A program made the translations under genes and the position numbers. The notes below the pieces were generated by a model. It did not search any database. It saw nothing but the letters and a program-made list of their open reading frames with translations, and was not told the origin of the DNA. Shown one piece after another: positions 7,886 through 14,995 of a stretch of 18,771 bases of DNA. Source of the stretch: JAPLFM01 sp964650885. GTDB taxonomy: Bacteria; Bacteroidota; Ignavibacteria; Kapaibacteriales; UBA2268. The DNA lies in the NCBI GenBank assembly GCA_964650885.1, contig CAZYXG010000050.1, positions 1 through 18,771 of the forward strand. Direction: 5' to 3'. Numbering within the stretch: position 1 is the first letter of the stretch; each line of letters opens with the position of its first letter.

Positions 7886-8977
7886 ATGAACTTAACTGAA
7901 CAACAAATTCGTGCTGCTATTGGTGGCATTAAAGACCCAGACTTGGGCTTAACTCTAAATGAATTAGACGCAATAGAAGTAGTTTCTGTTGAAGAAACTA
8001 AAGTACGAATCAAACTTAGACTAATTCAACCTATTTTTTGGGTTGTTCGCCCTATAAATGAACTTTGTGTGGCGGAATTAAGAAAATTAGATCCGAATGG
8101 AATCTATGAAATAGTCGTTACTGAAAAAGAGTATCCTGTGCCTCAAAGACAAGTTCTAAATGGAGTACGGAATATTATTGCTGTAGCTTCTGGGAAAGGC
8201 GGAGTTGGTAAATCTTCTGTGGCAGCAAACTTAGCAGCAGCTCTTTCATTGCGTGGAGCTAAAGTTGGGATATTAGATGGCGATGTTTATGGGCCAAGCC
8301 AGCCGACAATGTTTGGCTTGACAAATGCAAAACTCGATGCTGTTCAAACTCCCGATGGACAAGTCCTTGCCAAACCAGTAAGTAAATTTGGAATAGATGT
8401 GGCATCTATGGGCTTCATTATGGAAAAAGAAGATGCTGTAATAGTGCGTGGGCCAATGCTAGCGGGTTATTTCTCAATGCTTTTTGAACAAATTTATTGG
8501 GGAAACTTAGACTTCTTAGTTTTCGATTTGCCTCCTGGCACTGGCGATATACAACTGACATTAACTCAGAAAATCCCATTGACTGGGGCTGTCGTTATAA
8601 CTACTCCACAAGAAATTGCTGTTGCCGATGTTCGCCGTAGCGTTGCAATGTTTCGTAAAGTGAATGTAGATGTACTAGGTATAGTTGAAAATATGAGTTA
8701 TTTCGTTCCAGACGATATGCCAGAAAAAAGATACAATATCTTTGGTGAAGGCGGAGGAAAAGCAATTTCAGAAGAAAGCAATGTGGACTTTTTAGGACAA
8801 ATACCAATCACAATGGAAATGCGAGAAGCAAACGATGGCGGAATTCCAATGGTAATTAAGAATCAAGAAGCAGCAACATCAAAAGCGATAATAGAAATAA
8901 CAGATCAAATTGTAGCCAAAGTTCGCCGCAAAAACTATGATTTATCGAAAACACCGAGTTTGACGATAAGTATTTAA
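7886..8977 (+). CDS. Mrp/ApbC-family Fe-S cluster carrier ATPase
   Basis: This is a 363-residue cytosolic P-loop protein of the Mrp/NBP35/ApbC family, thought to carry Fe-S clusters to apoproteins. Residues 1 to about 85 form a MIP18-like (DUF59) domain with Lys-Asp-Pro-Asp. The deviant Walker A Gly-Lys-Gly-Gly-Val-Gly-Lys-Ser is at 103-110, Asp-Gly-Asp-Val-Tyr-Gly-Pro-Ser-Gln-Pro at 131-140, and Leu-Pro-Pro-Gly-Thr-Gly-Asp near 215. The Val-Glu-Asn-Met-Ser-Tyr-Phe motif is followed by Val-Pro-Asp-Asp-Met-Pro-Glu-Lys, where many homologues have a Cys-x-x-Cys that binds the shared cluster. This cysteine-free form is, from memory, common in Bacteroidota. It is a single gene divergent from the T9SS protein gene, with its own start at an ATG and no overlap. 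Confidence 0.92.
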   Translation: MNLTEQQIRAAIGGIKDPDLGLTLNELDAIEVVSVEETKVRIKLRLIQPIFWVVRPINELCVAELRKLDPNGIYEIVVTEKEYPVPQRQVLNGVRNIIAVASGKGGVGKSSVAANLAAALSLRGAKVGILDGDVYGPSQPTMFGLTNAKLDAVQTPDGQVLAKPVSKFGIDVASMGFIMEKEDAVIVRGPMLAGYFSMLFEQIYWGNLDFLVFDLPPGTGDIQLTLTQKIPLTGAVVITTPQEIAVADVRRSVAMFRKVNVDVLGIVENMSYFVPDDMPEKRYNIFGEGGGKAISEESNVDFLGQIPITMEMREANDGGIPMVIKNQEAATSKAIIEITDQIVAKVRRKNYDLSKTPSLTISI

Positions 8978-8980
8978 GGT

Positions 8981-9115
8981 AAAAGGTCGCACCTAAGCAG
9001 CTTACTTATAATTGTCTTACATAACTTATCACAAACAGGTAGTTCCAATAGAACTACCTGTTTGTAGTAATTCAATTTCTTTTATCTATACTAACTCCGT
9101 AGGAGTGCCCCCCCC
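8981..9115. repeat. Hairpin-rich intergenic segment with C8 tract
   Basis: Between the convergent mrp and SDR genes lie several short symmetric elements: AGGT-CGC-ACCT (8984-8994), the long hairpin at 9031-9065, and ACTCC-GTA-GGAGT (9094-9106) followed by one G and a run of eight C (9108-9115) two bases from the SDR stop codon. Read on the minus strand the last part is GGGGGGGGCACTCCTACGGAG. It resembles dispersed palindromic repeats I recall from Bacteroidota intergenic DNA; that link is from memory and needs a genome search. Confidence 0.35.
9031..9065. terminator. Perfect 15-bp hairpin, probable bidirectional terminator
   Basis: ACAAACAGGTAGTTC (9031-9045) and GAACTACCTGTTTGT (9051-9065) pair perfectly around a CAATA loop. 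The hairpin lies between convergent stop codons. It lacks a strong T tract on either side, so termination is inferred mainly from the stem and the position. Confidence 0.6.
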
Positions 9116-9117
9116 AA

Positions 9118-9831
9118 CTATCTCAAATCACCACTTTTGGGTCGTAGATATAATTCTTCTGTAACTATATTGCTTTGTAAAGCTTGGTCAATTGCATTGC
9201 AAATTGCAGATGCCACATCTTTGGCAGACATCATTGCTGTTTTATTAGCTTCTAAATATTCTGTATTCCAAATCTCAGTGGCAGTTGCACCAGGATATAC
9301 ATTAATAACTGCAATATTCTTGCTTCGCAATTCTTCTCTAGCCACTGCAAACATTTTTGCTAAAGCTGATTTGCTAGCCGCATAGACCGATGAATTTTTA
9401 AATGTTTGCGGCACTGCTATAGAAGCTACGTTAACAATTATTGCTCCTTTCGATTCTAACAATGGCATCAAATTACTCGTAAGTTGGAATGCTGAATGTA
9501 GATTTATCTGCATCATTCTTGTGTAATCTTCCATTGAAAATTCTGTAAATGGCTTAAAGTCTCCAATTCCAGCATTGTTTATCAACAATCCAATTTCGTT
9601 ATAATGCGAAAGAATTGCTTCTGAATAAGAAGATACTGCATCGGCATTGGCAAAATCTACTTGTGTATAGTTGGTATTGCTTGGCCCTATTATGCTACTT
9701 GGGGCTTGGGAACTTCCACTCATTTCCACGAAAGAACCGTGGCTAGAGAGTATTTTAGCTATTTCAAAACCGATTCCTTTCGATGAACCAGAAACTATTG
9801 AAATTTTATTTTTTAGATGTTTTTTAGTCAT
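9118..9831 (-). CDS. Short-chain dehydrogenase/reductase (FabG-like fold)
   Basis: This 237-residue classical SDR has the expected parts in order: cofactor loop Gly-Ser-Ser-Lys-Gly-Ile-Gly at 15-21, Asn-Asn-Ala-Gly at 85-88, an active-site Asn near 110, catalytic Ser137, and Tyr150-x-x-x-Lys154 in Tyr-Ala-Ala-Ser-Lys. Pro-Gly follows at the usual place (Val-Tyr-Pro-Gly-Ala near 178). It should be a cytosolic NAD(P)(H)-dependent oxidoreductase. The sequence resembles 3-oxoacyl-ACP reductases and general SDRs, but neighbours give no pathway, so the substrate is open. The Arg/Lys pattern after the first strand is not clear enough for me to choose NADP over NAD. It is a single gene, divergent from folC with 187 bases between starts. 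Its stop codon lies two bases from a C8/G8 tract. Confidence 0.88.
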   Translation of the reverse strand: MTKKHLKNKISIVSGSSKGIGFEIAKILSSHGSFVEMSGSSQAPSSIIGPSNTNYTQVDFANADAVSSYSEAILSHYNEIGLLINNAGIGDFKPFTEFSMEDYTRMMQINLHSAFQLTSNLMPLLESKGAIIVNVASIAVPQTFKNSSVYAASKSALAKMFAVAREELRSKNIAVINVYPGATATEIWNTEYLEANKTAMMSAKDVASAICNAIDQALQSNIVTEELYLRPKSGDLR

Positions 9832-10018
9832 ACTTGCAATTTAATTATTTTTTCTATTATTCAATCAATGAAAATGAAATGATTAATGTAGATTTTGTCA
9901 ATTAAATGTTCAGAAAATATCTTATTTTGCATTACAATTTCAAATTAAACGAGAATCAAGTTTCACAAAGTTTGATTTGCTTAATTTTAGCAACTTTTTT
10001 CTACAAATTACATAGTCA

Positions 10019-11338
10019 ATGAATACTCTCAGTAAAGAAGAAATTTTAGAAAAAATATTTTCTCTTCATAGGTTTGGCATCAAACCTGGATTAGAAAGAA
10101 CCTTAGCTCTTTTGGAAAAAATGGGCAATCCTGAAACGAAAATCAAAACTATCCACGTGGCAGGCACAAATGGAAAAGGTTCTGTTTGCTCTGCAATAGC
10201 ATCGGTGCTAACTGAAGCGGGATTTAAAGTTGGCTTATATACTTCGCCACATATATTCGATTTCAATGAAAGAGTACGAATCAATGGAGTTACTATTTCC
10301 GATGAGGATTTGGTGCGAATTGGCTCGGATATTCTGGAAAAAGCAGAAACTTTAGAAGCTACTTTTTTTGAAATAACTTCTGCAATTGCTTTCCAATATC
10401 TTTACGAACAATCAATAGATATTGCAGTAATAGAAACTGGAATGGGTGGACGTTTTGACTCAACAAATGTAGTAAACCCATTAGTAACAGTTATCACCAC
10501 AATTGATTTAGACCACAAAGAATATCTTGGCGATACTCTTGAAGAGATTGCTTTTCAAAAAGCTGGCATAATTAAAAGCGGTGTTCCTTGCATTATATCT
10601 GATAGCCATAAACATCTTCAAAAAGTATTTACAGAAGTAGCTGAAGAAATTGGAACGACTGTAGTTTTTGCTGAAGAAATAGTTGAAGCAAAAATTACAG
10701 AATTTTTGGCTGACTTATCTATGTATGTGAATGTAAAAACAGAAACTGCTGAATACAACAATTTGAATTGCCGTTTGGCTGGTGAACATCAAGCAAATAA
10801 TTTGAAAGCAGTTATTTTAGCACTCGAAAGTTTGAAAAGTAAATTCAATTGGACAAACGAAAACTTAAGCAAAGGTTTAACCAATGTTTATGACAATACT
10901 GGACTGATTGGAAGAGTTGAAGTGATGAGTTTGCATCCATTGATTATATTGGATGTTGCCCACAATCCTGCTTCAATGAACGCATTAGTGAAATTACTTA
11001 CTAATTGTGGCTATGGCGATATGAAATTTGATTTTATTTTTGCTGCTATGCAAGACAAAGATTATTCAATTATGCTAAATAATTTCAAACCACTTTGCGA
11101 CAAGCTAATCCTGACAAAGCCAAAAATTGATAGGGCAGCAGAAGTCAATGATATTGAAGCAAGTGCCAAGGCTCTTGGCTTTTCAAATATCGAAATAATT
11201 CCTTCTATCAAAACTGCTGTAAAATATGCGATAGACAGCGAAAAGCCAATAATAATTTGTGGCTCATTCTATTTAGCTGGAGAAGCTCTCGAAGTGCTTG
11301 AAAATTATCTTGCTACGAACAAACTTGACATGTTTTAA
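10019..11338 (+). CDS. folC: Bifunctional folylpolyglutamate/dihydrofolate synthase
   Basis: This 439-residue Mur-ligase-type enzyme adds glutamate to dihydropteroate (dihydrofolate synthase) and to folates (folylpolyglutamate synthase), using ATP in the cytosol. The P-loop is Gly-Thr-Asn-Gly-Lys-Gly-Ser at 49-55. The family signature Leu-Tyr-Thr-Ser-Pro-His near 75-80, the Thr-Gly-Met-Gly-Gly-Arg-Phe-Asp-Ser-Thr-Asn stretch near 141-150, the Asp-Leu-Asp-His motif near 163-166, and Asp-Val-Ala-His-Asn-Pro-Ala near 311-317 are all present. Length is usual for FolC. purH follows after 29 bases in the same direction without a visible terminator, so the two are probably co-transcribed. The pairing makes sense, because PurH needs 10-formyl-tetrahydrofolate polyglutamates. 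Whether this copy has both activities cannot be told from sequence reading alone. Confidence 0.93.
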   Translation: MNTLSKEEILEKIFSLHRFGIKPGLERTLALLEKMGNPETKIKTIHVAGTNGKGSVCSAIASVLTEAGFKVGLYTSPHIFDFNERVRINGVTISDEDLVRIGSDILEKAETLEATFFEITSAIAFQYLYEQSIDIAVIETGMGGRFDSTNVVNPLVTVITTIDLDHKEYLGDTLEEIAFQKAGIIKSGVPCIISDSHKHLQKVFTEVAEEIGTTVVFAEEIVEAKITEFLADLSMYVNVKTETAEYNNLNCRLAGEHQANNLKAVILALESLKSKFNWTNENLSKGLTNVYDNTGLIGRVEVMSLHPLIILDVAHNPASMNALVKLLTNCGYGDMKFDFIFAAMQDKDYSIMLNNFKPLCDKLILTKPKIDRAAEVNDIEASAKALGFSNIEIIPSIKTAVKYAIDSEKPIIICGSFYLAGEALEVLENYLATNKLDMF

Positions 11339-11367
11339 TAATAAAATCACTCAAAATCTACAAAATA

Positions 11368-12933
11368 ATGATAAACTTAAGTTACGAATCAAATCATAAA
11401 ATTAAAACTGCTATTCTATCTGTTTCAGATAAAACAGGTGTAGTGGAATTTGCAAGAGAATTAACTGAATTGGGTGTTACAATTTACTCTACTGGTGGCA
11501 CAAAAGCTTTGCTAAAAGAGGCAGGAATACCAGTGCAATATGTAACAGAAATTACTGGCTTCCCAGAAGTATTTGATGGCAGAGTAAAAACTTTGCACCC
11601 AAAAATACACGGTGGATTACTAGCCGATTTGGGAAAAGCAACTCACTTAGAGCAAATGAATGAATTGGGAATAGAATCTATTGATTTGCTTGTTGTGAAT
11701 TTATACCCTTTCCAACAAACTTTGAATAATCCTAATTCTACCCACGAAGATAAAATTGAGAATATAGACATTGGTGGGCCAGCAATGCTTAGAGCTTCTG
11801 CTAAAAACTATAAATGGACTGCACCAGTTGTTAATCCAGAACATTACGCAGCAATAATAGAAGAATTGAAAACTAACGAAATGACAATCAATGAAAGATT
11901 GAGAATGGAATTAGCTGCCGAAACTTTTAGCCACACTGCAGAATACGATAGTTTGATTTCAAATTATTTGGGTGCGGAACTTGGAAATAAATTTAGCAAC
12001 AAAAAATCTTTCGGTTTTGCTAAAGAATATCAGTTGCGCTATGGTGAGAATCCACAACAAAATGCTGCACTTTATGGTAATTTCTCATCAATATTTGAAA
12101 AGTTGCATGGCAAAGAACTATCTTATAATAACATTATAGATATTGATTCGGCTGCTCGACTAGTAATAGAATTCGATGAAACTCCAACAGTAGCAATTAT
12201 TAAACATACGAATCCTTGTGGAGTAGGAACAGGTGCAAATCTGACTGAAGCTTATGAAAGAGCTTTTGCCACAGATTCAGTTTCGCCATTTGGTGGAATA
12301 ATAGCTGTAAATAAAACAGTAGATATTGAATTTGCAAATGCTGTACATAGCTTATTTACAGAATTAATTATAGCACCAGACTTTACTGCAGAAGCACTTG
12401 AATTGCTTACTAAAAAGAAAGACCGCCGATTAATCAAATTCTCAGCTAAGAAATTAGCAGCAGCTTTGGGAACTGAGTTCCGCTCGGTGGCAGGTGGGAT
12501 GCTAGTGCAAGAGTCGGACTTGACTTTGGTTGATACCGAAAAAATGAAAGTCGTAACAGATAGAGAGCCAACAGAAGATGAATGGCAAGCTTTAATGTTC
12601 GCTTGGCGAGTTTGCAAGCACGTTAAATCAAATGCTATTGTTTATACAAGTAAAGATAGCACTCTTGGAATTGGCGCTGGACAAATGTCGAGAGTAGATT
12701 CATCTCGAATAGCAGTGGAAAAAGCTGAACTAATGAAACTTAGTTTGCAAGGTGCAGTAGTTGCTTCCGATGCCTTTTTCCCATTTGCCGATGGAGTGAT
12801 GGAAGCAGTGAAAGCTGGAGCGACTGCAATCATTCAGCCAGGTGGCTCAGTGCGAGACGAAGACGTGATAAAAGCAGCCAATGAAAACGGTTTAGCTATG
12901 ATATTCACTGGTGCGAGACACTTCAAGCATTAA
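11368..12933 (+). CDS. purH: AICAR transformylase / IMP cyclohydrolase
   Basis: This 521-residue bifunctional enzyme carries out the last two steps of de novo purine synthesis: formyl transfer from 10-formyl-THF to AICAR, then ring closure to IMP. The N-terminal cyclohydrolase domain (about 1-200) has the MGS-like fold with Ser-Thr-Gly-Gly-Thr at 41-45 and Asp-Gly-Arg-Val-Lys-Thr-Leu-His-Pro-Lys-Ile-His-Gly-Gly at 70-83. The transformylase domain follows, with Arg-Tyr-Gly-Glu-Asn-Pro-Gln-Gln at 224-231 and the catalytic Lys279-His280 in Lys-His-Thr-Asn-Pro-Cys-Gly. A C-terminal Gln-Pro-Gly-Gly-Ser-Val-Arg-Asp and Thr-Gly-x-Arg-His-Phe-x-His end are the usual ones. The gene is full length with no lesion, follows folC closely, and is ended by a strong hairpin terminator. 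Cytosolic. Confidence 0.97.
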   Translation: MINLSYESNHKIKTAILSVSDKTGVVEFARELTELGVTIYSTGGTKALLKEAGIPVQYVTEITGFPEVFDGRVKTLHPKIHGGLLADLGKATHLEQMNELGIESIDLLVVNLYPFQQTLNNPNSTHEDKIENIDIGGPAMLRASAKNYKWTAPVVNPEHYAAIIEELKTNEMTINERLRMELAAETFSHTAEYDSLISNYLGAELGNKFSNKKSFGFAKEYQLRYGENPQQNAALYGNFSSIFEKLHGKELSYNNIIDIDSAARLVIEFDETPTVAIIKHTNPCGVGTGANLTEAYERAFATDSVSPFGGIIAVNKTVDIEFANAVHSLFTELIIAPDFTAEALELLTKKKDRRLIKFSAKKLAAALGTEFRSVAGGMLVQESDLTLVDTEKMKVVTDREPTEDEWQALMFAWRVCKHVKSNAIVYTSKDSTLGIGAGQMSRVDSSRIAVEKAELMKLSLQGAVVASDAFFPFADGVMEAVKAGATAIIQPGGSVRDEDVIKAANENGLAMIFTGARHFKH

Positions 12934-12955
12934 AAAGTATTTTATACTAAAATAG

Positions 12956-12988
12956 AAAGGGATTGAGTTAACACTCAATCCCTTTTTT
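12956..12988. terminator. Strong bidirectional terminator after purH
   Basis: A perfect 13-bp stem joins AAAGGGATTGAGT (12956-12968) to ACTCAATCCCTTT (12973-12985) around a TAAC loop, followed by more T. On the other strand it is followed by TTTCTATTTT, so it can also end the rhodanese operon that converges on purH. Confidence 0.94.
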
Positions 12989-13010
12989 GTTTAAATATTT
13001 AGTTTTCAAC

Positions 13011-13409
13011 TTACTTCTTCACAGGTAGATTTGCTGATTTCCAGCTACTAATTCCACCTTCTAACTCATAGACTTCTTTCCAGCCATCTTCACGAAGTTT
13101 GCTTACAGCTGAAGCACTTCTGCCTCCGCTTTGGCAATAGATAAATACTGGTTTTGATTTATCTATTTTGCCAGTTTTCACCTCGAAATCATTTCCTCTC
13201 CAATCTATGTTTTGAGCATTTTCCAAATGCCCACCAATGTATTCAACTGGTGTTCGTACATCTACTATGACTGCATCGGGAGTGGATTTCACTTTTTGAG
13301 CAAAGCTACTTGCATCCAAAAGATACTTTGCATTCTGCGAATTTGCTTCGCCACAACCAATAAATAAAACAAATGCCGCAAGAAAAGATGCTAAAATAAA
13401 ACTTCTCAT
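13011..13409 (-). CDS. Rhodanese-like lipoprotein
   Basis: This 132-residue single rhodanese domain is exported as a lipoprotein. The signal ends in Leu-Phe-Ile-Gly-Cys (Cys19), so it should be anchored to a membrane on its periplasmic or outer side. The domain shows Val-Ile-Val-Asp-Val-Arg-Thr-Pro-x-Glu-Tyr near 47-57, Gly-His-Leu near 60-62, and the active-site loop Cys92-Gln-Ser-Gly-Gly-Arg-Ser, which would carry a persulfide. The end, Leu-Glu-Gly-Gly-Ile-Ser-Ser-Trp, is the usual rhodanese finish. It transfers or accepts sulfane sulfur; the partner is unknown. It is the last gene of the minus-strand cluster, ten bases after a cytosolic rhodanese, and faces the purH terminator. Its loop differs from the Cys-Cys-Ala-Ser loops of the other two rhodaneses. 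Confidence 0.92.
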   Translation of the reverse strand: MRSFILASFLAAFVLFIGCGEANSQNAKYLLDASSFAQKVKSTPDAVIVDVRTPVEYIGGHLENAQNIDWRGNDFEVKTGKIDKSKPVFIYCQSGGRSASAVSKLREDGWKEVYELEGGISSWKSANLPVKK

Positions 13410-13419
13410 AATTTATTCC

Positions 13420-13737
13420 TTAATTTAACTTTGATTTCAAACTAGCCCAAGCGCCACCATTGTGAACGTTTGCATAGCCATTGGATTTTAGAATGCTTTT
13501 TGCCGAAGCACTTCGCATTCCAGAAGCACAGCAGGTAATGATTGTTTTATCTTGGTCTTTAAACTTATTTAAATTATTGCTGAGTTGGTCAAGTGGGATA
13601 TTCAATGACCCTTTTATGTGCCCGCTTGAATACTCACCTTGACTTCTTACATCTATTATCACAGCACCAGAAGTCATTAATTCTTTATAGTCCACTCTTG
13701 GGCCAATGCCTAATATTTTTTTTATTAAACTAATCAT
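13420..13737 (-). CDS. Single-domain rhodanese-like protein (second of three)
   Basis: This 105-residue protein is a short rhodanese domain with a brief N-terminal Ile/Lys-rich segment (Met-Ile-Ser-Leu-Ile-Lys-Lys-Ile-Leu-Gly) that is too short and basic for a clear signal peptide, so cytosolic location is likely. Val-Ile-Ile-Asp-Val-Arg-Ser-x-x-Glu-Tyr is near 26-36 and Gly-His-Ile-Lys-Gly-Ser-Leu-Asn-Ile-Pro-Leu near 39-49. The active loop is Cys70-Ala-Ser-Gly-Met-Arg-Ser, preceded directly by Cys69. The end has Asn-Gly-Gly-Ala-Trp, shared with the upstream paralogue (Asn-Gly-Gly-Pro-Trp). Start and stop lie within a few bases of both neighbours, so it is an internal gene of an operon. It probably relays sulfane sulfur in the cytosol. 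Confidence 0.92.
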   Translation of the reverse strand: MISLIKKILGIGPRVDYKELMTSGAVIIDVRSQGEYSSGHIKGSLNIPLDQLSNNLNKFKDQDKTIITCCASGMRSASAKSILKSNGYANVHNGGAWASLKSKLN

Positions 13738-13739
13738 TT

Positions 13740-14024
13740 TTAGCCCTGTTGAGATTGATAATAATTAACTGTAGTCCAAGGGCCACCATTTATGCAGTCA
13801 AATCCAATTTGATTTAAGTATTGGTCTGCTTGTCCACTTCTGCCACCAGATGCACAGCATAGCACAAGTGGTTGAGCATAATTTTTCAATTCATCTACTC
13901 TGTGTGGAATTTCTTGCAAAGGAATATTAATAGACCCTGCAACTGCACCGCCACGGTATTCTTCTGGAGAGCGGACATCAATGATAGTTCCTCTTTTTTC
14001 TTTGAGAATTATTTCTAAACTCAT
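13740..14024 (-). CDS. Single-domain rhodanese-like protein (first of three)
   Basis: This is a compact rhodanese of 94 residues from the ATG at 14024. That start has AAAAGGA upstream and begins right at the domain. A longer in-frame ATG at 14075 would add a Lys/Ile-rich 17-residue tail and overlap the DUF2202 gene, so I reject it. Thr-Ile-Ile-Asp-Val-Arg-Ser-Pro-Glu-Glu-Tyr is near 13-23, Ser-Ile-Asn-Ile-Pro-Leu near 31-36, and the active loop is Cys57-Ala-Ser-Gly-Gly-Arg-Ser with Cys56 next to it. Asn-Gly-Gly-Pro-Trp lies near 79-83, and another cysteine (Cys77) is close by. The stop codon is two bases before the next rhodanese start, showing tight coupling. Cytosolic; expected to move sulfane sulfur. 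Confidence 0.92.
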   Translation of the reverse strand: MSLEIILKEKRGTIIDVRSPEEYRGGAVAGSINIPLQEIPHRVDELKNYAQPLVLCCASGGRSGQADQYLNQIGFDCINGGPWTTVNYYQSQQG

Positions 14025-14065
14025 TTGTTTAATCCTTTTGTTTAAATTTAAAATAATGTATTTTC

Positions 14066-14707
14066 TTATTGCCATGAACCAGTTTCTTTGTCGCTATTTA
14101 TTATAGCATCAAATTCTGTTTGCGAAATGTATTTGGGTTTATATTCTCCCTTATTGCTAGTAATTTGGCTATAGTACGAACGCAAATGATTTCTGCTACC
14201 TTTGTTCAAATTACTATAAACAAATTTAATATCTTGATTATCAACTAGTTTAGAAAGATTATTCAAATCGAATATATCTAAATCTTCTATTGTAGCTCCC
14301 ACTTTGAAAGCATCTAAAAGCGATTTATTACCTTCATCTACCAATTGAATATATAATTTTTGGAATGTGGTATCTTTGAATACTCCTATCCCGTTTGTAC
14401 CTACGGGATCTACCAAGCTGTATTTATTTATCAAAGTCAGAACTGCATTAGTGTGAGTTTGTTCACTCTCTGCAATGTTAGAGAATATTTGCATATTCCA
14501 TTTTGTGTTCAATGTCAAATAAACATCTCTTGCAAGCTTCTCTTCTTCTCGCATCCATAATAAGCTTGAAATCTCTGTTGAGCTTAATTCTTCTTTAGGA
14601 TAAGCATCAATTTGGCTTGAAATACTCATTGGTGAAACTGCATCATTTTTGCAACTCTGCAAAGTAATACCAGTGATAATTGCTAATAGAAATAGTAATT
14701 TTTTCAT
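14066..14707 (-). CDS. DUF2202 ferritin-like lipoprotein
   Basis: This 213-residue exported protein has a lipoprotein signal ending Leu-Gln-Ser-Cys (Cys19). The body matches DUF2202, a ferritin-like four-helix domain: Met-Arg-Glu-Glu-Glu-Lys-Leu-Ala-Arg-Asp-Val-Tyr near 53-64 and Ala-Glu-Ser-Glu-Gln-Thr-His near 80-86 supply the Glu and Glu-x-x-His ligands expected of a di-iron site. The second helix pair continues with Leu-Val-Asp-Glu-Gly and an Asn-His-Leu-Arg-x-(Tyr/Phe) motif typical of the domain's end. The function of the family is not established; metal binding or redox chemistry outside the cytoplasm is inferred from the fold. The start overlaps the end of the DUF6132-like gene by four bases (ATGA), which indicates translational coupling. 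The rhodaneses follow. Confidence 0.87.
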   Translation of the reverse strand: MKKLLFLLAIITGITLQSCKNDAVSPMSISSQIDAYPKEELSSTEISSLLWMREEEKLARDVYLTLNTKWNMQIFSNIAESEQTHTNAVLTLINKYSLVDPVGTNGIGVFKDTTFQKLYIQLVDEGNKSLLDAFKVGATIEDLDIFDLNNLSKLVDNQDIKFVYSNLNKGSRNHLRSYYSQITSNKGEYKPKYISQTEFDAIINSDKETGSWQ

Positions 14708-14928
14708 ACTTGTTTTTCCTCATTTGTGTCATCTTTTTTAGCATTGAGCTTGATATTTGGCACAAACATTATTCCACCAATCATAGCTCCATAAAAAGTG
14801 CTAATTATTGGGTTCGATGTAATAGGGCAAGTGCCGTTTGCACAGCCCACAAAATAGTAATAAGCATAGCCAGCTGAAGCGCCTAGTGCCGTTCCAATTA
14901 TCAATTTGTAATTTTTAAGAAAGTTCAT
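14704..14928 (-). CDS. Small DUF6132-like membrane protein with two cysteines
   Basis: This 74-residue inner-membrane protein has a first helix near 8-27 rich in Gly/Ala, then Tyr-Tyr-Tyr-Phe-Val-Gly-Cys29-Ala-Asn-Gly-Thr-Cys34-Pro-Ile-Thr-Ser-Asn-Pro, a second helix near 41-58, and a charged tail. The pattern agrees with what I remember of DUF6132, a small Bacteroidota family. The two cysteines are placed at the membrane boundary between the helices, well suited to form a disulfide or carry a persulfide, but no function is established. It is the first gene of the tight operon: its end overlaps the DUF2202 gene start by four bases, and rhodanese genes follow. A TAACTTTG element lies 28 bases upstream of the ATG. 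Confidence 0.8.
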   Translation of the reverse strand: MNFLKNYKLIIGTALGASAGYAYYYFVGCANGTCPITSNPIISTFYGAMIGGIMFVPNIKLNAKKDDTNEEKQV

Positions 14929-14956
14929 TTTTTGTATTTGATTTATTATCTAATAC

Positions 14957-14964
14957 AAAGTTAA
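14957..14964 (-). promoter_or_regulatory. Possible -7 promoter element of the rhodanese operon
   Basis: TAACTTTG on the minus strand matches the Bacteroidota -7 element TAnnTTTG and sits 28 bases before the DUF6132-like ATG. No good TTTG is present at the -33 position, so the promoter may be weak or need an activator. The Crp/Fnr protein encoded just upstream would be the natural candidate. No FNR-type palindrome was recognised here. Confidence 0.35.
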
Positions 14965-14995
14965 GTTATGTTGGAAAGATGTACAGCTACTTTTG

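Noticed and set aside
8601..8807. 68-residue open frame antisense to the Mrp/ApbC gene
   Set aside because: It lies entirely inside a conserved gene with no start context or recognisable motif. The other antisense frames inside sua5, folC, crp and DUF2202 were set aside on the same grounds.
12252..12617. 121-residue open frame antisense to purH
   Set aside because: It lies fully inside the well-conserved purH gene, and its Ser/Ala-rich composition is what the opposite strand of that gene produces.
14025..14075. Seventeen-residue extension of the first cytosolic rhodanese
   Set aside because: It would overlap the DUF2202 gene and adds a Lys/Ile-rich stretch outside the domain. The ATG at 14024 has AAAAGGA in front.
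14360..14560. Cys/Ile-rich 66-residue frame on the plus strand
   Set aside because: It is antisense to the DUF2202 gene, whose motifs are clear. No independent support.
14929..14995. FNR-type palindrome (TTGAT-N4-ATCAA) before the rhodanese operon
   Set aside because: I looked for it on both strands because of the Crp/Fnr gene and did not find a convincing match.
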